From positions 10,013,835 through 10,077,834 of the forward strand of contig OZ038527.1 in assembly GCA_964036665.1 (NCBI GenBank): DNA of 64,000 nt. The letters run 5' to 3'. Both the position numbers and the translations under genes were made by a program. This DNA comes from Gordius sp. MW1. Lineage: Eukaryota > Nematomorpha > Gordioida > Gordea > Gordiidae. Positions 11,921 to 22,879 of this stretch are shown here, piece after piece (within the stretch, counting starts at the first letter, position 1; each line of letters begins with the position of its first letter). The notes under the pieces were generated by a model that ran no database searches, was not told the origin of the DNA, and worked only from the letters and a program-made list of their open reading frames with translations.

Positions 11921-12076
11921 CATGGGCGTAGCCAAGGGGGAGGGGGACAGGGAGGGACGGCTGCCTCCCCCTCTGAATTCAAAAAGTCGTTAAGATTTTA
12001 TCAAATTATGGTTGAAATTTTAAAAAATTAAAACTTTGCCCCCCCCCCTCTAATTCAAATCCTGACTACGCCCATG
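11921..12076. mobile_element. 156-bp MITE with 8-bp target duplication
   Basis: Ends are CATGGGCGTAG and its inverse CTACGCCCATG. The flanks carry a perfect 8-bp direct repeat, CACGTTAC, at 11913-11920 and 12077-12084. An 8-bp duplication fits the hAT or P superfamily. The interior is a G-rich half and a C-rich half around AT-rich sequence and has no gene, so it is non-autonomous. Confidence 0.9.
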
Positions 12077-12315
12077 CACGTTACTGTTTATAAAAAATCA
12101 ATAATTAACCCCCATATCTATGTAAATTTAAGAATTTTGCTATGTCATCTTGGATCTATTTTTTAGTACTTTATCCGAGGCATCCCTTAACACCAATTTG
12201 GTTAGCGAAAATTTAAAAAAATTGTTAAGCCTTTCTTTGGGTCTAATCATTTTAGGTAATAATACCTTGAAGGGCAGCGCTTCGCTATAATAATAGGTAA
12301 ATTTATATAAATCTC

Positions 12316-12525
12316 GGGCCTTCGGCCCTCGTGGGAAGGGGGAGGGGGGAAGGGAAGGGAAGGGGGGACGACTCATCTATACTCCGTATAAACGTAGCAT
12401 ATTTGCTCTGCAATTTATGGGCGTTATATGCAAAGTGTTTATACAAATTTACCATCTAATTAAAAAATATGGGCGAGAAAGGTAAGAAGGGGCGAAAATG
12501 CCTATAGAGGGGTATTAAATGCAAA
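12316..12525 (+). repeat. Repeat family E, copy 2
   Basis: Begins with the small hairpin GGGCCTTCGGCCC, then a G/A tract, GACGACTCATCTAT, GCAATTTATGGGCG and, after an insertion of about 50 bases flanked by a repeated ATGGGCG, the tail GGGGCGAAAATGCCTATAG. The inserted piece with a duplicated heptamer looks like a small insertion or a slip within the repeat. Confidence 0.65.
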
Positions 12526-12589
12526 ATGATTAGTTAATTATTTATACAAATTTTCCATTTAATTAAAAAAAATTGCCCTCGCCGGGATT

Positions 12590-12920
12590 CGAACCCACAT
12601 TAAATAGAGGCATAAGCCTTTGTAGGGGCACAGGGACCCATATCAGTAGAGGCATAGGCACTTGTAGGGGAGAGCATAGGGTAATTATCAATGTTAACCT
12701 ATTCAAAAACGAAAATTAAAAATTTCGATTTATTTGGCCAATGGTCATTTTTTTCATTGGTCAGTAGCCAGCGGAAGGTCAAAAAGACATATTATCCATG
12801 GTATTAACAAGAACAAAATATTAATTTAATTTAAAATAAAAATGTTGCCCTCTCCGGGTCTCGAACCCGAACCTCCAAGTCAGTAAGCTGTTCGCTATAA
12901 CCACTCATACCATGTTGGCA
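12590..12920 (-). mobile_element. tRNA-headed SINE-like repeat with minisatellite monomer
   Basis: On the minus strand a tRNA-like head (about 12917-12843) has an A box TGGTATGAGTGG and a B box GGTTCGAGACC. It is followed by an AT-rich spacer, one inverted copy of the array-A monomer (12715-12820), then a body containing GGTTAACATTGATAATTACC and a conserved tail around CATATCAGTAGAGGCATAGG read on the plus strand. The same order recurs at 21496-21770 and 22880-23165. A second B-box-like sequence at 12572-12590 suggests another truncated copy next to it. Confidence 0.7.
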
Positions 12921-13118
12921 TTAAATCATAGAAGTTTTTATGTTATTAATTGCTATGCAATTTATGGGCTCGTTGTCCGTTGTCCGTCCGTTTACCCTCC
13001 AATGTATATATTTAATTAAAATATTTTGTTCTTGTTAATACCATTGATAATATGACTTTTTAACCGTCCGCAGGCTACTGACCATTGACCAAATAAAACG
13101 AAATTTTTTTCGTTGCAC

Positions 13119-14460
13119 TTTCACGACTACCAGTTACTGCCAATGAGTTAGAAATCAAAGAGTGTAGAAGTAATTCCATTAGTCACATTCGTATACTGAA
13201 TCTCAATGACATGCAATTAGACAGGGACATTTTAATGAAAGAATCTCAAAAAGACAAAATTTTACAGAAAGTAAAAACATTTGTAAATAAAGGTTGGCCG
13301 TTGAACAAAAATATGAAAACTAAAGAACTAAGTTTTTATTATAACAAAAGAAATGAGATAGAAGAAGATAAAGGCATCATTTACGCCAACGGATTACTTG
13401 TCATTCCAACTTATTTAAGACTTTCTATTTTAAAACTAATCCATAAGGGCCACCTAGGAATTAGTTCAATGAAATCGATTGCACGACTTTATGTTACCTG
13501 GCCTCAGTTAGATAAGGACATTGAAACCTACGTACAGAAGTGCATCGGATGTCAAAAAAATAGATGCAACAAGCCCGAAGTTCCACTGTATTCGTGGAAT
13601 GTAACTGAACAGCCTCGGGAACGTATACATATGGACTACGCGGGTCCCATAGATGGATATTTTTGGTGCATAGCGGTTGATTCATATTCAAAATGGGTCG
13701 AAGTGCAACTACAAAATAGCTCCACCACTACAACGACCATTAAAACCATGCGCCAATGGTTTGCAAGATGGGGAGTTCCAAAACAGATCGTTACAGACAA
13801 CGGTCCTCAGTTTCGAAATTATAAAATGGAACAATTTTGCAAATCTTTAAACATAAAACACATCAGGTCTACGCCATATCATCCAAAAACAAATGGATTG
13901 GTGGAAAGAGCTATTAGAACTATAAAGAGCAGATATCAAGCATGCAGGGAATATACCAAAGATCCCGAGTCATGTATGCTTGACGTGTTGATGGGGTATA
14001 GAATCAGTGAACACTCATCAACTGGGAGAACGCCGTCGAAAGTGATGATGGGGAGAAACCTGAAAACTTCACTCGATTAAATACAACCAACAGTCGGCAA
14101 TTACATAGAACAAAAGACAGAGAAAAGTGAAAACAGGCAAAGGGACAAAGCTGTTACCAGAGAATTTATTCCAGGTCAGGCTGTATGGGTAAAAAATGAG
14201 ATCAAAAAAGGATGGCGGCTGGGGAAAGTCCTTAAGCGAAATGGACCTTATACGTGGTCGATACGATGAATAGAACCGTGAAAAAGCATAGTGACCAGCT
14301 AAGGGAACGATACCAGCCAACCAAGAATGTTAGAGAAGAGAGCGATGATGAAATAAATTGCGATGACGAAGGCGTTGAAGATATCGTTACAGAAAGCACA
14401 GGGCCTAGAAGGTCAAATCGAGAAATACAGCCTCCTAAGCGGCTTAGTCAAGAAATTTAG
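13119..14460 (+). pseudogene. Gypsy-type retrotransposon pol remnant: end of RNase H and integrase
   Basis: The frame begins with SRLP, the end of a Gypsy RNase H region, and continues through an H2C2 zinc finger (HKGHLG...CIGCQKN) and the integrase core. Catalytic residues are visible: Asp in HMDYAGP, Asp in TDNGPQF and Glu in GLVERAI. Closest in style to K02A2.6-like Gypsy elements. Breaks: a TAA at 14078-14080 interrupts the frame after MGRNLKTSLD, and a frameshift lies near 14255; the tail (RRSNREIQPPKRL) resumes in another frame and ends at 14460. No gag, protease, reverse transcriptase or LTRs were found. Both sides abut minisatellite units in opposite orientation. Confidence 0.88.
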
Positions 14461-14489
14461 TTCTAACTTAAATTATGAATTTATATCCA

Positions 14490-14640
14490 CTTTTACCGTG
14501 TCCTGGCTGCTGACAAATGGAAAAAATGACCATTGGCTAAAGTGAGCATCAAAAAAAAATTTCGTTTTTTTTGGCTATCATTGACTTATAGAGTATCTGT
14601 TGGTACTGACCAATGGAAAAAATGACCATTGGCCAGATAA
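14490..14640 (-). repeat. Minisatellite units, inverted orientation
   Basis: Two units of the array-A family on the minus strand, including the edge variant with ACTTATAGAGTATCTGTTGG that also closes array B at about 18465-18485. They start directly after the integrase remnant. Confidence 0.8.
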
Positions 14641-14649
14641 TTGAGTTCA

Positions 14650-16150
14650 AAGTTTGAAATGCTATAAAATCTAAACTTATTAATCATATGACTTGAAATT
14701 AAGTTTGATAGTGTAAACTAATAGCATCTATATTATATTAGCTAAAAACGTGGATTTTTTCTTTTATTTTATAAAAAAATTGATTTTTTAAATTTCAGAT
14801 AGAGCAAAGTAGCTAAATAAAGGGTATGTACATTAAGGTAAACTATGAAATTTTTTAAATATCTTTAAGTATATAATTAAATTTTTTAGACAAATTTGTA
14901 GCAATCATATTATTTACAACAAATACTATTAATGTATTATTTATAAAATAAATGATACATATAAAAGAATATCAAATGGAAGTACAATCATTTATATCTA
15001 TTTTTAAACAAATATTTCCGTTAAAATTTTATCTCTCAATGTTGAATAATCTTAAATATTCTCTTTTAAAAATTTAATTTTTTTCCTATCTCTTGCAAAA
15101 TTTGCTTTGGCTATAACAATCATCTTTTTCCATGAGCAATAACAAAGCTTAAAATTAATATTAGTTTTAATCTTTTATACAAATTTTGCCTGTAGTCCAA
15201 TTTCAACCATTATTTACAATTTTTTGATTTATCCTCTTGATACTTATAATAATAGTTATGGCTATATTTTTTATATTACTTTTAATTATCTTCATCCGAA
15301 ATAGTTTATTTATAAATATTTGACATAAAACAATGTGAAAAGTAATTGTAGAGATATTATTCGAATTAAAATTTAAAAGCAGACGATTTATTATTAAATG
15401 AGCGCTTGCGATTGGGTAATTGCAGTTAGAGCAAACCAATTCTAAAAATATTGATATTCGCGATTTAAGCGAAATAAGAACCTTAATAGTGAAGCCAAAA
15501 AATTTGTTTTCCACATTTTATAAAAAGTTTAGGTTAAATATATAAAAATCTATGGAATAGCACTTTTACTTTGAAATTTTCAAAAATTGCAGATAGAGCA
15601 CTCCAATTCTCAGCTAGAGAAATAATAAATGCGGGATAGCGATTAAGAGAATTGATGCCAACCCTTGCTTACCATATATTTCAATTTTATTATAGTAGTG
15701 GAGTAGTGGTGGAGTATAGAATTGCCATGAATCGGCAATTTGCTACCCGAAGCAATATACCCTCGGTATTGCAGCAGTATCGATTAATTTTGGGGTTTAT
15801 TTTTCTTATCTAAGAAGTAAATTAAACATACCCAAATATATAAAATATCAATAATCATTAAATAAAATCATAGTATTTTGACTGTCTTATTTTGACAATG
15901 TCTTAAAAATTATGTTTCCCATTAGTGTTCACCTAACTTTGTTAATTTCGACGAAATGAAATGTGTTAAGGGTAATTACGTAGTATTTTAATTAAAACCA
16001 GACTACCTTACAACCTAAATCTAGATAGATTGGCCTAATTTCTGAACACCCCTGAAATTAATAGGCATAGATCATATTAGAAATTTACTTTCAAATACAT
16101 TTTATTACCAACTAGTTAATCCCGGCAATTAGTAATGAATAATTCAATTG
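14650..16150. other. AT-rich stretch without recognised gene
   Basis: Very AT-rich, with scattered short open frames (the longest 15203-15514 on minus, Ile/Asn/Lys-rich) that look like composition effects. No splice-consistent coding blocks or terminal repeats seen. Confidence 0.5.
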
Positions 16151-16188
16151 GTTAACATCGATAATTACCCTATGCCCTCCCCTACAAG

Positions 16189-17327
16189 TAGAGACCTGCA
16201 AAATCAATTTTTTTAAGGCCCGGCCCGGGCCCGGAATTAAAATGAGAAAATAGGCCCGGCCCGGGCCCGTATTTTAGCATCTTTAAAAACAAGGCCCGAG
16301 CCCGGCCCGGGCCCGGCCCGGAATTTTAGTAATTGCAGAAACTTAATCAAATTTAATTTTGGTAATAAAATTTTATTAAATAATAAAACGCACATAAAAA
16401 AATTATAAATTGATAATAAAACTATTTTGATGCAAAAAGCACAAGCATCAAAAATTTCCGTGTTTTAGATTTGTTTTCCGCTCTTCATAAATGCGGCCAG
16501 CTGACGAAAAACACCTCTCACTCGAGGCCAAATCAGGCGTCGAAAAAATCTTACAAACAAGAGGGCTAAGCGCTGGAAATGACCACTGTGGTCTTTCGAC
16601 CAATCCGATAATTTTTTTTCTCGTTGATCTAACTTTGTGTTGGTGTCAACTTCATTTTCCTCTACCTCTTTCTTCATAGAAGATGTTTCATGCCATATCC
16701 CTTCTACAAAATTGGGCTATTGAGGATATGAGATCTTTTTTGATTTTTGCAGGATTTGTAAGTTTTGTTAAAAGTGGCTTGCATAGGTAATTGTCCAATT
16801 TTTATTTTCCTGGACTTCTTTCCAGCATTTATGTTTTTGGAGATGGGTGTTCCATATTAAGCATTATCAAAACTAACATAAATATTGCCTAATGAGCAGG
16901 AATTATAGGATAACACATTCCTGCAAGTCTTACAAAAAACAAAATTTGTTTTCTTATAATCTTTTCCATACTTCACTCTTTTCTTTAAGATTTTCTTTCA
17001 CTTTATAAAATTCTTTCTGAATATTTTCAGCTATTAGCAGTAGATTTTTTTTGTTCCATACTTAATTGTTTTTATATTAGAATAAGCGCGAAATGAATAA
17101 ATGAGTGTTTAACAGATTTAATAACTTGTAATTAATTTTTTGAAATATTAAAGATTGTTTTAAACAGAATAAAAGACTACTTAGACTCTTCTAAATTATT
17201 CCGGGCCGGGCCTATAATTTATAAATTAGGCCCGGCCCGGCCCGGAATTTTAAAGCCTAAAAATTTAAGGCCCGAGCCCGTCCGGGCTTTTCCGGGCCGG
17301 GCCTCGGGCTGCCCGTGCAGGTCTCTA
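16189..17327 (-). mobile_element. hAT-superfamily transposon, 1139 bp, decayed
   Basis: Perfect 12-bp terminal inverted repeats TAGAGACCTGCA, flanked by a perfect 8-bp duplication CCTACAAG (16181-16188 and 17328-17335). Both ends carry subterminal arrays of GGCCCGGCCCGGGCCC. The minus strand still shows zinc-finger-like pieces (NFVFCKTC near 16940), consistent with a BED-finger transposase, but no long open frame, so it cannot encode an enzyme. It is inserted inside the tail of a SINE-like repeat, whose two halves adjoin the duplication. Confidence 0.92.
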
Positions 17328-17634
17328 CCTACAAGGGACTATGCCTCTACTGATATGGGTCCCTGTGCCCCTATTTTTTATTAATATTGAATATTGTATA
17401 TTCACGAGGGGGGTGGGGTAAATAGAATTGGAAATTAATTATAGGGTAAATTTTGGTAAATATTTTAATTCTAGGTTAGGTTAAATTGAATTTGCAAATG
17501 ATAGAGGGCTCTAATCTTTTAATTGCTATGCAATTTATGGGCTCGTTTTTTGTGCGTCGTCCGTCCGTCGTCCGTCGTCCGTCCGTCGTCCGTCCGTCGT
17601 CCACCAAGTTATTGGCGCCAGCCTTTTTTAAATT

Positions 17635-18530
17635 AAATTAATTGTTAATACCATTGATAATTCGACTTTTTGACCGTCCGCAGGCTACTGACCATTGAAA
17701 AAAATTACCATTGGCCAAATAAATCGAAATTTTTTGTTCGTTTTTGAATAGGTTACCATTGATAATTACCCTGTGCCCTCCACTACAAGGGCCTATGCCT
17801 CTACTGATATGGGTCCCTGTTAATTAAATTAATATTTTGTTCTTGTTAATACCATTGATAATATGACATTTTAGCCGTCCGCTGGCTACTGACCGATGGA
17901 AAAAATGACCATTGGCCAAAATGTGAATCGGAATTATTTTTTTCGTTTTTTTTTGACTATTATGATTGTTCCTGTTACTACCATTGCTATTATGACTTTT
18001 TGGCCGTCCGCTGGCTGCTGACCAATGGAATAAAATGACCATTGGCCAAAATGTGATTCGAAAATTTTTTTTTCGTTTCTTTTTGACTATTATGATTGTT
18101 CCTGTTACTACCATTGCTATTATGCCTTTTTGGCCGTCCGCTGGCTGCTGACACATGGAATAAAATGACCATTGGCCAAAATGTGATTCGAAACTTTTTT
18201 TTTTCGTTTTTTTTGACTATTATGATTGTTCCTGTTACTACCATTGCTATTATGACTTTTTGGCCGTCCGCTGGCTGCTGACCAATGGAAAAAAATGACC
18301 ATTGGCCAAAATGTGATTCGAAAATTTTTTTTTAGTTTTTTTTTGACTATTATGAATTTATATCCACTTTTACCGTGTCCTGGCTGATGACCAATGGAAA
18401 AAAATGACCATTGGCCAAAATGTTATTCGAAAATTTTGTTTTCGTTTTTTTGGCTATCATTGACTTATAGAGTATCTGTTGGTACTGACCAATGGAAAAA
18501 AATGACCATTGGCCAAATTTTTGATTTTTT
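17635..18530 (-). repeat. Minisatellite array B, inverted relative to array A
   Basis: About seven units of the same 125-130-base family read on the minus strand (CCATTGGCCAAA, GGCCGTCCGCTGGCTGCTGA). The right end has the variants with TTTACCGTGTCCTGGC and TATAGAGTATCTGTTGG. Array A (9300-9580) shows the matching variants in mirror order, so the two arrays form a long imperfect inverted repeat about 9 kb apart. The left end of array B belongs to a SINE-like copy. Confidence 0.85.
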
Positions 18531-18539
18531 TAAAAATTG

Positions 18540-19310
18540 TTCAAATTCAACAAAAACTTTCTCCCAACAATTCTGCAAAATCTTAACATTGTCATGTTTT
18601 ATAATATAATGTTTGTTACACGCCTAATTTTAAATATTTTTGAATTTTGGCACATATACCCGTTTTTAAACTTATTTTTTATTCGCTTTTGATGATTTGA
18701 AACGAGGAGTTTTAAATTAGTTTAAATAATTATGTTTGTAACATAGTTTAATTTTAATTTTATGTATCCTTAATGCAGGACTTGCGTAGGTCAATACCTG
18801 GGAGGGGCAAAGTGATTTTTTTAAATTTTAACCGGTCCCTCCAATGGAAGCCTCTAAATTCTTTCCAAGCTCGTAAGTATGCTCGCATTATGCCAATTTG
18901 ATAGTTTACATATAAACCTTGAGGATTATATTTTTTATTTAATAATAATTTAATATTTCTTAATGTTAGGCACCTTTTCAAATTAAAAAAAAATATTTGT
19001 TATCCCAAAATTAATTTTGATAGGTTATTTATTAACCCTAATTAATGCCCCCCCCCAAAAACATACTCTCGAGTACCCGCTTCGCCCAATAACTTAATCT
19101 TACTTTAATTACTCAACCTTGGAATTTAATGGCTTTTCCGAGGGAAACGAAAAATCGTATAGAGAGCATGACTTTGTAAATTTTCAAATACTCATTTCTT
19201 TATTTCCAATAAACCATCTACAAACTTAATCATTAACAATTAATTAAATTCACAACAGGTAATTAATTGCTATTTATTAATTGAATCTAATTTAATTTCA
19301 ATAAAATAAT
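18540..19310. other. AT-rich stretch, no assigned gene
   Basis: Contains a 73-codon frame on the minus strand (18760-18981) with no family I recognise and no supporting neighbours. A poly-C tract lies near 19050. Nothing else seen. Confidence 0.4.
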
Positions 19311-19315
19311 TTTTT

Positions 19316-20285
19316 AATTTAAACTTATTTAAGAATTCGAATCTTCTATAAAGATAATCCTTTTACGCTGTTTAGATTAAATTCATTTAGCACTTCTAGC
19401 TTAAGCTTAGTTTTTACTGTAAATTCACAAAATTCAATATTCTTCACAAGTTCGGTCGCAGTAAACTTAAGTAAAAATAACATTTACTTTAATCGAATAT
19501 TATGTTTTTTATTAGGTAAATATCTTAAATAGATATTCGGAAGTTAACATTTCTATTAGTTGTCATATAAAAGCTGAGAATTCTATTGTAATTTAAACTT
19601 ATTTAAGATTTCGAATCTTCTAGAAAGATAATCCTTTTACGCTTTTTAGATTAAATTCGTTTTTCTAGCTTAAGCTTAGTTTTTACTGTAAATTCACAAA
19701 ATTCAATATTCTTCACAAGTTCGGTCGCAGTAAACTTAAGTAAAAATAACATTTACTTTAATTGAATAATATGTTTTTTATTAGGTAAATATCTTAAATA
19801 GATATTCGGAAGTTAACATTTCTATTAGTTGTCATATAAAAGCTGAGGATTCTATTGTAATTTAAACTTATTTAAGATTTCGAGTCTTCTAGAAAGATAA
19901 TCCTTTTACGCTGTTTAGATTAAATTCGTTTAGCACTTCTAGCTTAAGCTTAGTTTTAACTGTAAATTCACAAAATTCAATATTCTCCACAAGTTCGGTC
20001 GCAGTAAACTTAAGTAAAAATAACATTTACTTTCATTGAATAATATGTTTTTTATTGGGTAAATATCTTAAATAGATATTCGGAAGTTAACATTTCTAAT
20101 AGTTGTCATATAAAAGCTGAGGATTCTATTGTAATTTAAACTTATTTAAGATTTCGAATCTTCTAGAAAGATAATCCTTTTACGCTGTTTAAATTAAATT
20201 CGTTTAGCACTTCTAGCTTAAGCTTAGTTTTTACTGTAAATTCACAAAATTCAATATTCTTCACAAGTTCGGTCGCAGTAAACAA
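19316..20285. repeat. 272-bp tandem satellite, about 3.6 copies
   Basis: Units start near 19318, 19590, 19863 and 20135 (TTTAAACTTATTTAAG). Each contains CTTCTAGAAAGATAATCC, CACAAGTTCGGTCGCAGTAA and AATATCTTAAATAGATATT-like dyads. Copies differ at a few positions and by one deletion of about ten bases in the second. No coding potential. Confidence 0.92.
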
Positions 20286-20609
20286 AATTATTTAGTTTTA
20301 TATTTTAAGTAAACGAATTCTAGAAAATCCGATAAACAATTTAAATAAACGCCACCCTTATTTCGCGCATCTTGTAATTTATAGGCAACAGTTGGCACAC
20401 TATTGTTATATCATTTCAAAACCTAATTTTTAAATTCTGATAATTGCCCATTGCACAAAAAATAAGTTGTAAAGTTAGGTTTATATTTAATCCAATATTA
20501 TATATTATATTTTATGGTTTAATAAGATCTTATTAAAAAAGGTTGAAACTATAAATGTGGAAAATTTGGTAATAATCAACCCAAAAACAAAAAAATAGAG
20601 ATGTTCAAA

Positions 20610-20900
20610 CTTAGGCAATTTTTGGCCTTTAATTTTTAAAATAAAGATTTTAATTATACTTGATGCCCTAACATTGAGGGCCCTGAGAATTGTAGTGATG
20701 CAATAAGTCGGAGTTGGCCTGAAAATTTTTAAATTAAAGATTTTAATTATACTTGATGCCCTAACATTGAGGGCCTGAGAATTGTAGTGAGAATTAGCTA
20801 CAATAAATGGGAGTTGGCCTGAGAAATTAAAACAAAATTTTTATTATCTTGAAGCCCTAATGCTTGTTGCAGAAGCAGATGTTTGAAGGCTATATCCTTG
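20610..20900. repeat. Tandem duplication with TTGATGCCCTAACATTGAGG
   Basis: A segment of about 100-115 bases containing TTGATGCCCTAACATTGAGG and GGAGTTGGCCTGA occurs twice in full (about 20640 and 20735) with a degenerate third copy near 20840. No gene seen. Confidence 0.75.
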
Positions 20901-21495
20901 CATCATAAAAATTTGAAATTGAAACAATTAAAAATTTCAGGCGGAAGAGTGGAATAATTTTCAGTTAGGATTAGTCTAAAATGAGGGAGAATTAGTTTAA
21001 ATTTTGGATTCACTTCTATTTTGGAAAAACCTAATATGTGCTAAATGTACGAAATAAATGCTTCCAATCACATTAAAAATCAAGGTTTATGGCATAACAT
21101 CTAACATTAGAAATAATAATTTTAGCAATAAATCCAAAAAAGCGCATTCTTCCGCTTTAGAGTTATCCTAACTGTTAGAATGTGACTAGAAAATTAACGA
21201 TGGCATACTGATGAGCTCTAATAAGAGCGAATACGTTATATGTCTGTTATCATTTTCGTTCACATAGATATTAGTCTCTAATTAAAATTGCCTATAGATG
21301 GCGCTAATTAAAGAATACTTTTAATTAAATTTCGACACTTTTAAGAGGAGTTTGTTAATACCATTGATAATATGACCTTTTGACCGTCCGCTGGCTACTG
21401 ACCGACGAAATATATTGATTTTCTAAACATGAAACACAACTTTATTATTTCATTATCTATATAAATAACATAATAACTTCTACTATTTTAAAGCC

Positions 21496-21770
21496 AGCAT
21501 GGTATAGTGGTTATAGCGCCGGCTTGTGAACTTGAGGTGTGGGGTTCAAGTCAGGGAGGGGACAAATTTTTTTTTTTAATTTTTTTAAATTAAATTAATA
21601 TTTGTTCATGTTAATACCAATGATAATATGAATTTTTGACCGTCCGCTGGCTACTGACCAATAAAAAAATGACCATTGGCCAAATAAATCGAAATTTTTT
21701 TTCGTTTTTGAATTGGTTAACATTGATAATTACCCTATGTCCTCCCCTACAAGGGCCTATAACTAATTAT
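21496..21770 (+). mobile_element. tRNA-headed SINE-like repeat, plus-strand copy
   Basis: Starts with a tRNA-like sequence of about 73 bases: A box TGGTATAGTGG, an anticodon-like GTG in CTTGTGAAC (histidine-like) and B box GGTTCAAGTC. A poly-T/AT-rich spacer follows, then one minus-oriented minisatellite monomer (21603-21700), then AACATTGATAATTACCC and the CTCCCCTACAAG tail. Missing pairings and the attached body argue against a working tRNA gene. Confidence 0.75.
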
Positions 21771-21774
21771 TTTG

Positions 21775-21945
21775 CATCTAATACCCCCTATAGGCATTCT
21801 CGCCCCTTCCCACCTTTCTCGCCCATAAATTGCATAGCAAATATGCTACGTTTATACGGAGTATAGAAGAGTTCCCCCTTCCCCTCTTCCCTTCCCCTAC
21901 TCCCCTTCCCTTCTCCCCCTTCCCACGAGGGCCGAAGGCCCGAGT
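21775..21945 (-). repeat. Repeat family E, copy 3
   Basis: Reads TACCCCCTATAGGCATTCTC, CCCATAAATTGCATAGCAAA, ACGGAGTATAG, a long C/T tract and the hairpin GGGCCGAAGGCCC. It directly follows the SINE-like tail. Confidence 0.75.
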
Positions 21946-22561
21946 TTCTATTTTTATCAATCTTTTAAACAGACTTAAGGGTTTGGTTTTAATCGAAATT
22001 TATAATTATTGTAGGGCAGGTAAATCTTTAGCCGTAAAAAATGACCAACAAGGCCTTTTGGGTGAATAATAATGATTTCAAAATTTTGTCAAATCCCCCT
22101 GACAACTCTTTTTTTCCTTTTTATTATTCTGATGGCTTACTAAGATATTGACATATTTATTTTATATATGCATGAGCATAGGCCAAATATAATGATTTTT
22201 ACGAAAGTAATGTATATTCTTTACTAATTTTGGGAGTTTATATACCACATATCTATGAGAGGCCTACTATATTTAAAGGGAAAAAGATTAAATTAATAAT
22301 TACCTCTTCCTACGTGTTCCTAAAAGCTATTTTACCCCTGGCCGCCCTAGGCACCTACGGGTAAAGTTTCGAGCGAATCGGGCGGGTAGTTTCAGAATTT
22401 AGCCTTTTTTAAAAATAAAAGAAATTTTTTTTAATTTTTTTTTAAATTAAATTAATATTTTGTTCTTGTTAATACCAGACTGTCTGCTAACCATTAGAAA
22501 ATATCACCACTGGCCAAAGTGATGGAAAATTTGTTTAAATAATTAATTAATCATTAGGCAT

Positions 22562-22760
22562 TTAATACCCCCCCCCCACCCCTATAGGCATTCTCGCCCC
22601 TTCACACCTTTCTCGCCCATAAATTGCATAGCAAATATGATACATTTATACGGAGTATAAATGAGTCGTCCCCCCTTCCCTTCCCCTCCTCCCCTTCCCT
22701 TGCCCTCCTCCCCTTCCCCTTCCCTTCTCCCCCTTCCCACGAGGGCCGAAGGCCCGAGTT
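22562..22760 (-). repeat. Repeat family E, copy 4
   Basis: Same order as the copy at 21775, with a longer C/T tract (22670-22738) and the same GGGCCGAAGGCCC hairpin at its right end. Preceded by a poly-C run. Confidence 0.75.
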
Positions 22761-22879
22761 TTATATAGATACTGAAATAATAGGTTTTATGTTTATTATA
22801 TAATAAAATGAAACAATAATAGAAAATCAATATATTATAGATAATTTAACAAATATCAACAAGAACAAAATATTAATTT

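Noticed and set aside
15203-15514. 103-codon minus-strand frame
   Set aside because: Ile/Asn/Lys-rich composition effect in AT-rich DNA; no family, no splice context.
19316-20285. CRISPR-like spacing of repeats
   Set aside because: Units are 272 bp and contiguous, with no unique spacers; the organism is a eukaryote.
21496-21568. Possible tRNA-His gene
   Set aside because: A and B boxes are present but stems pair poorly and it is joined to the repeat body seen in two other copies, so it is a SINE-like head.
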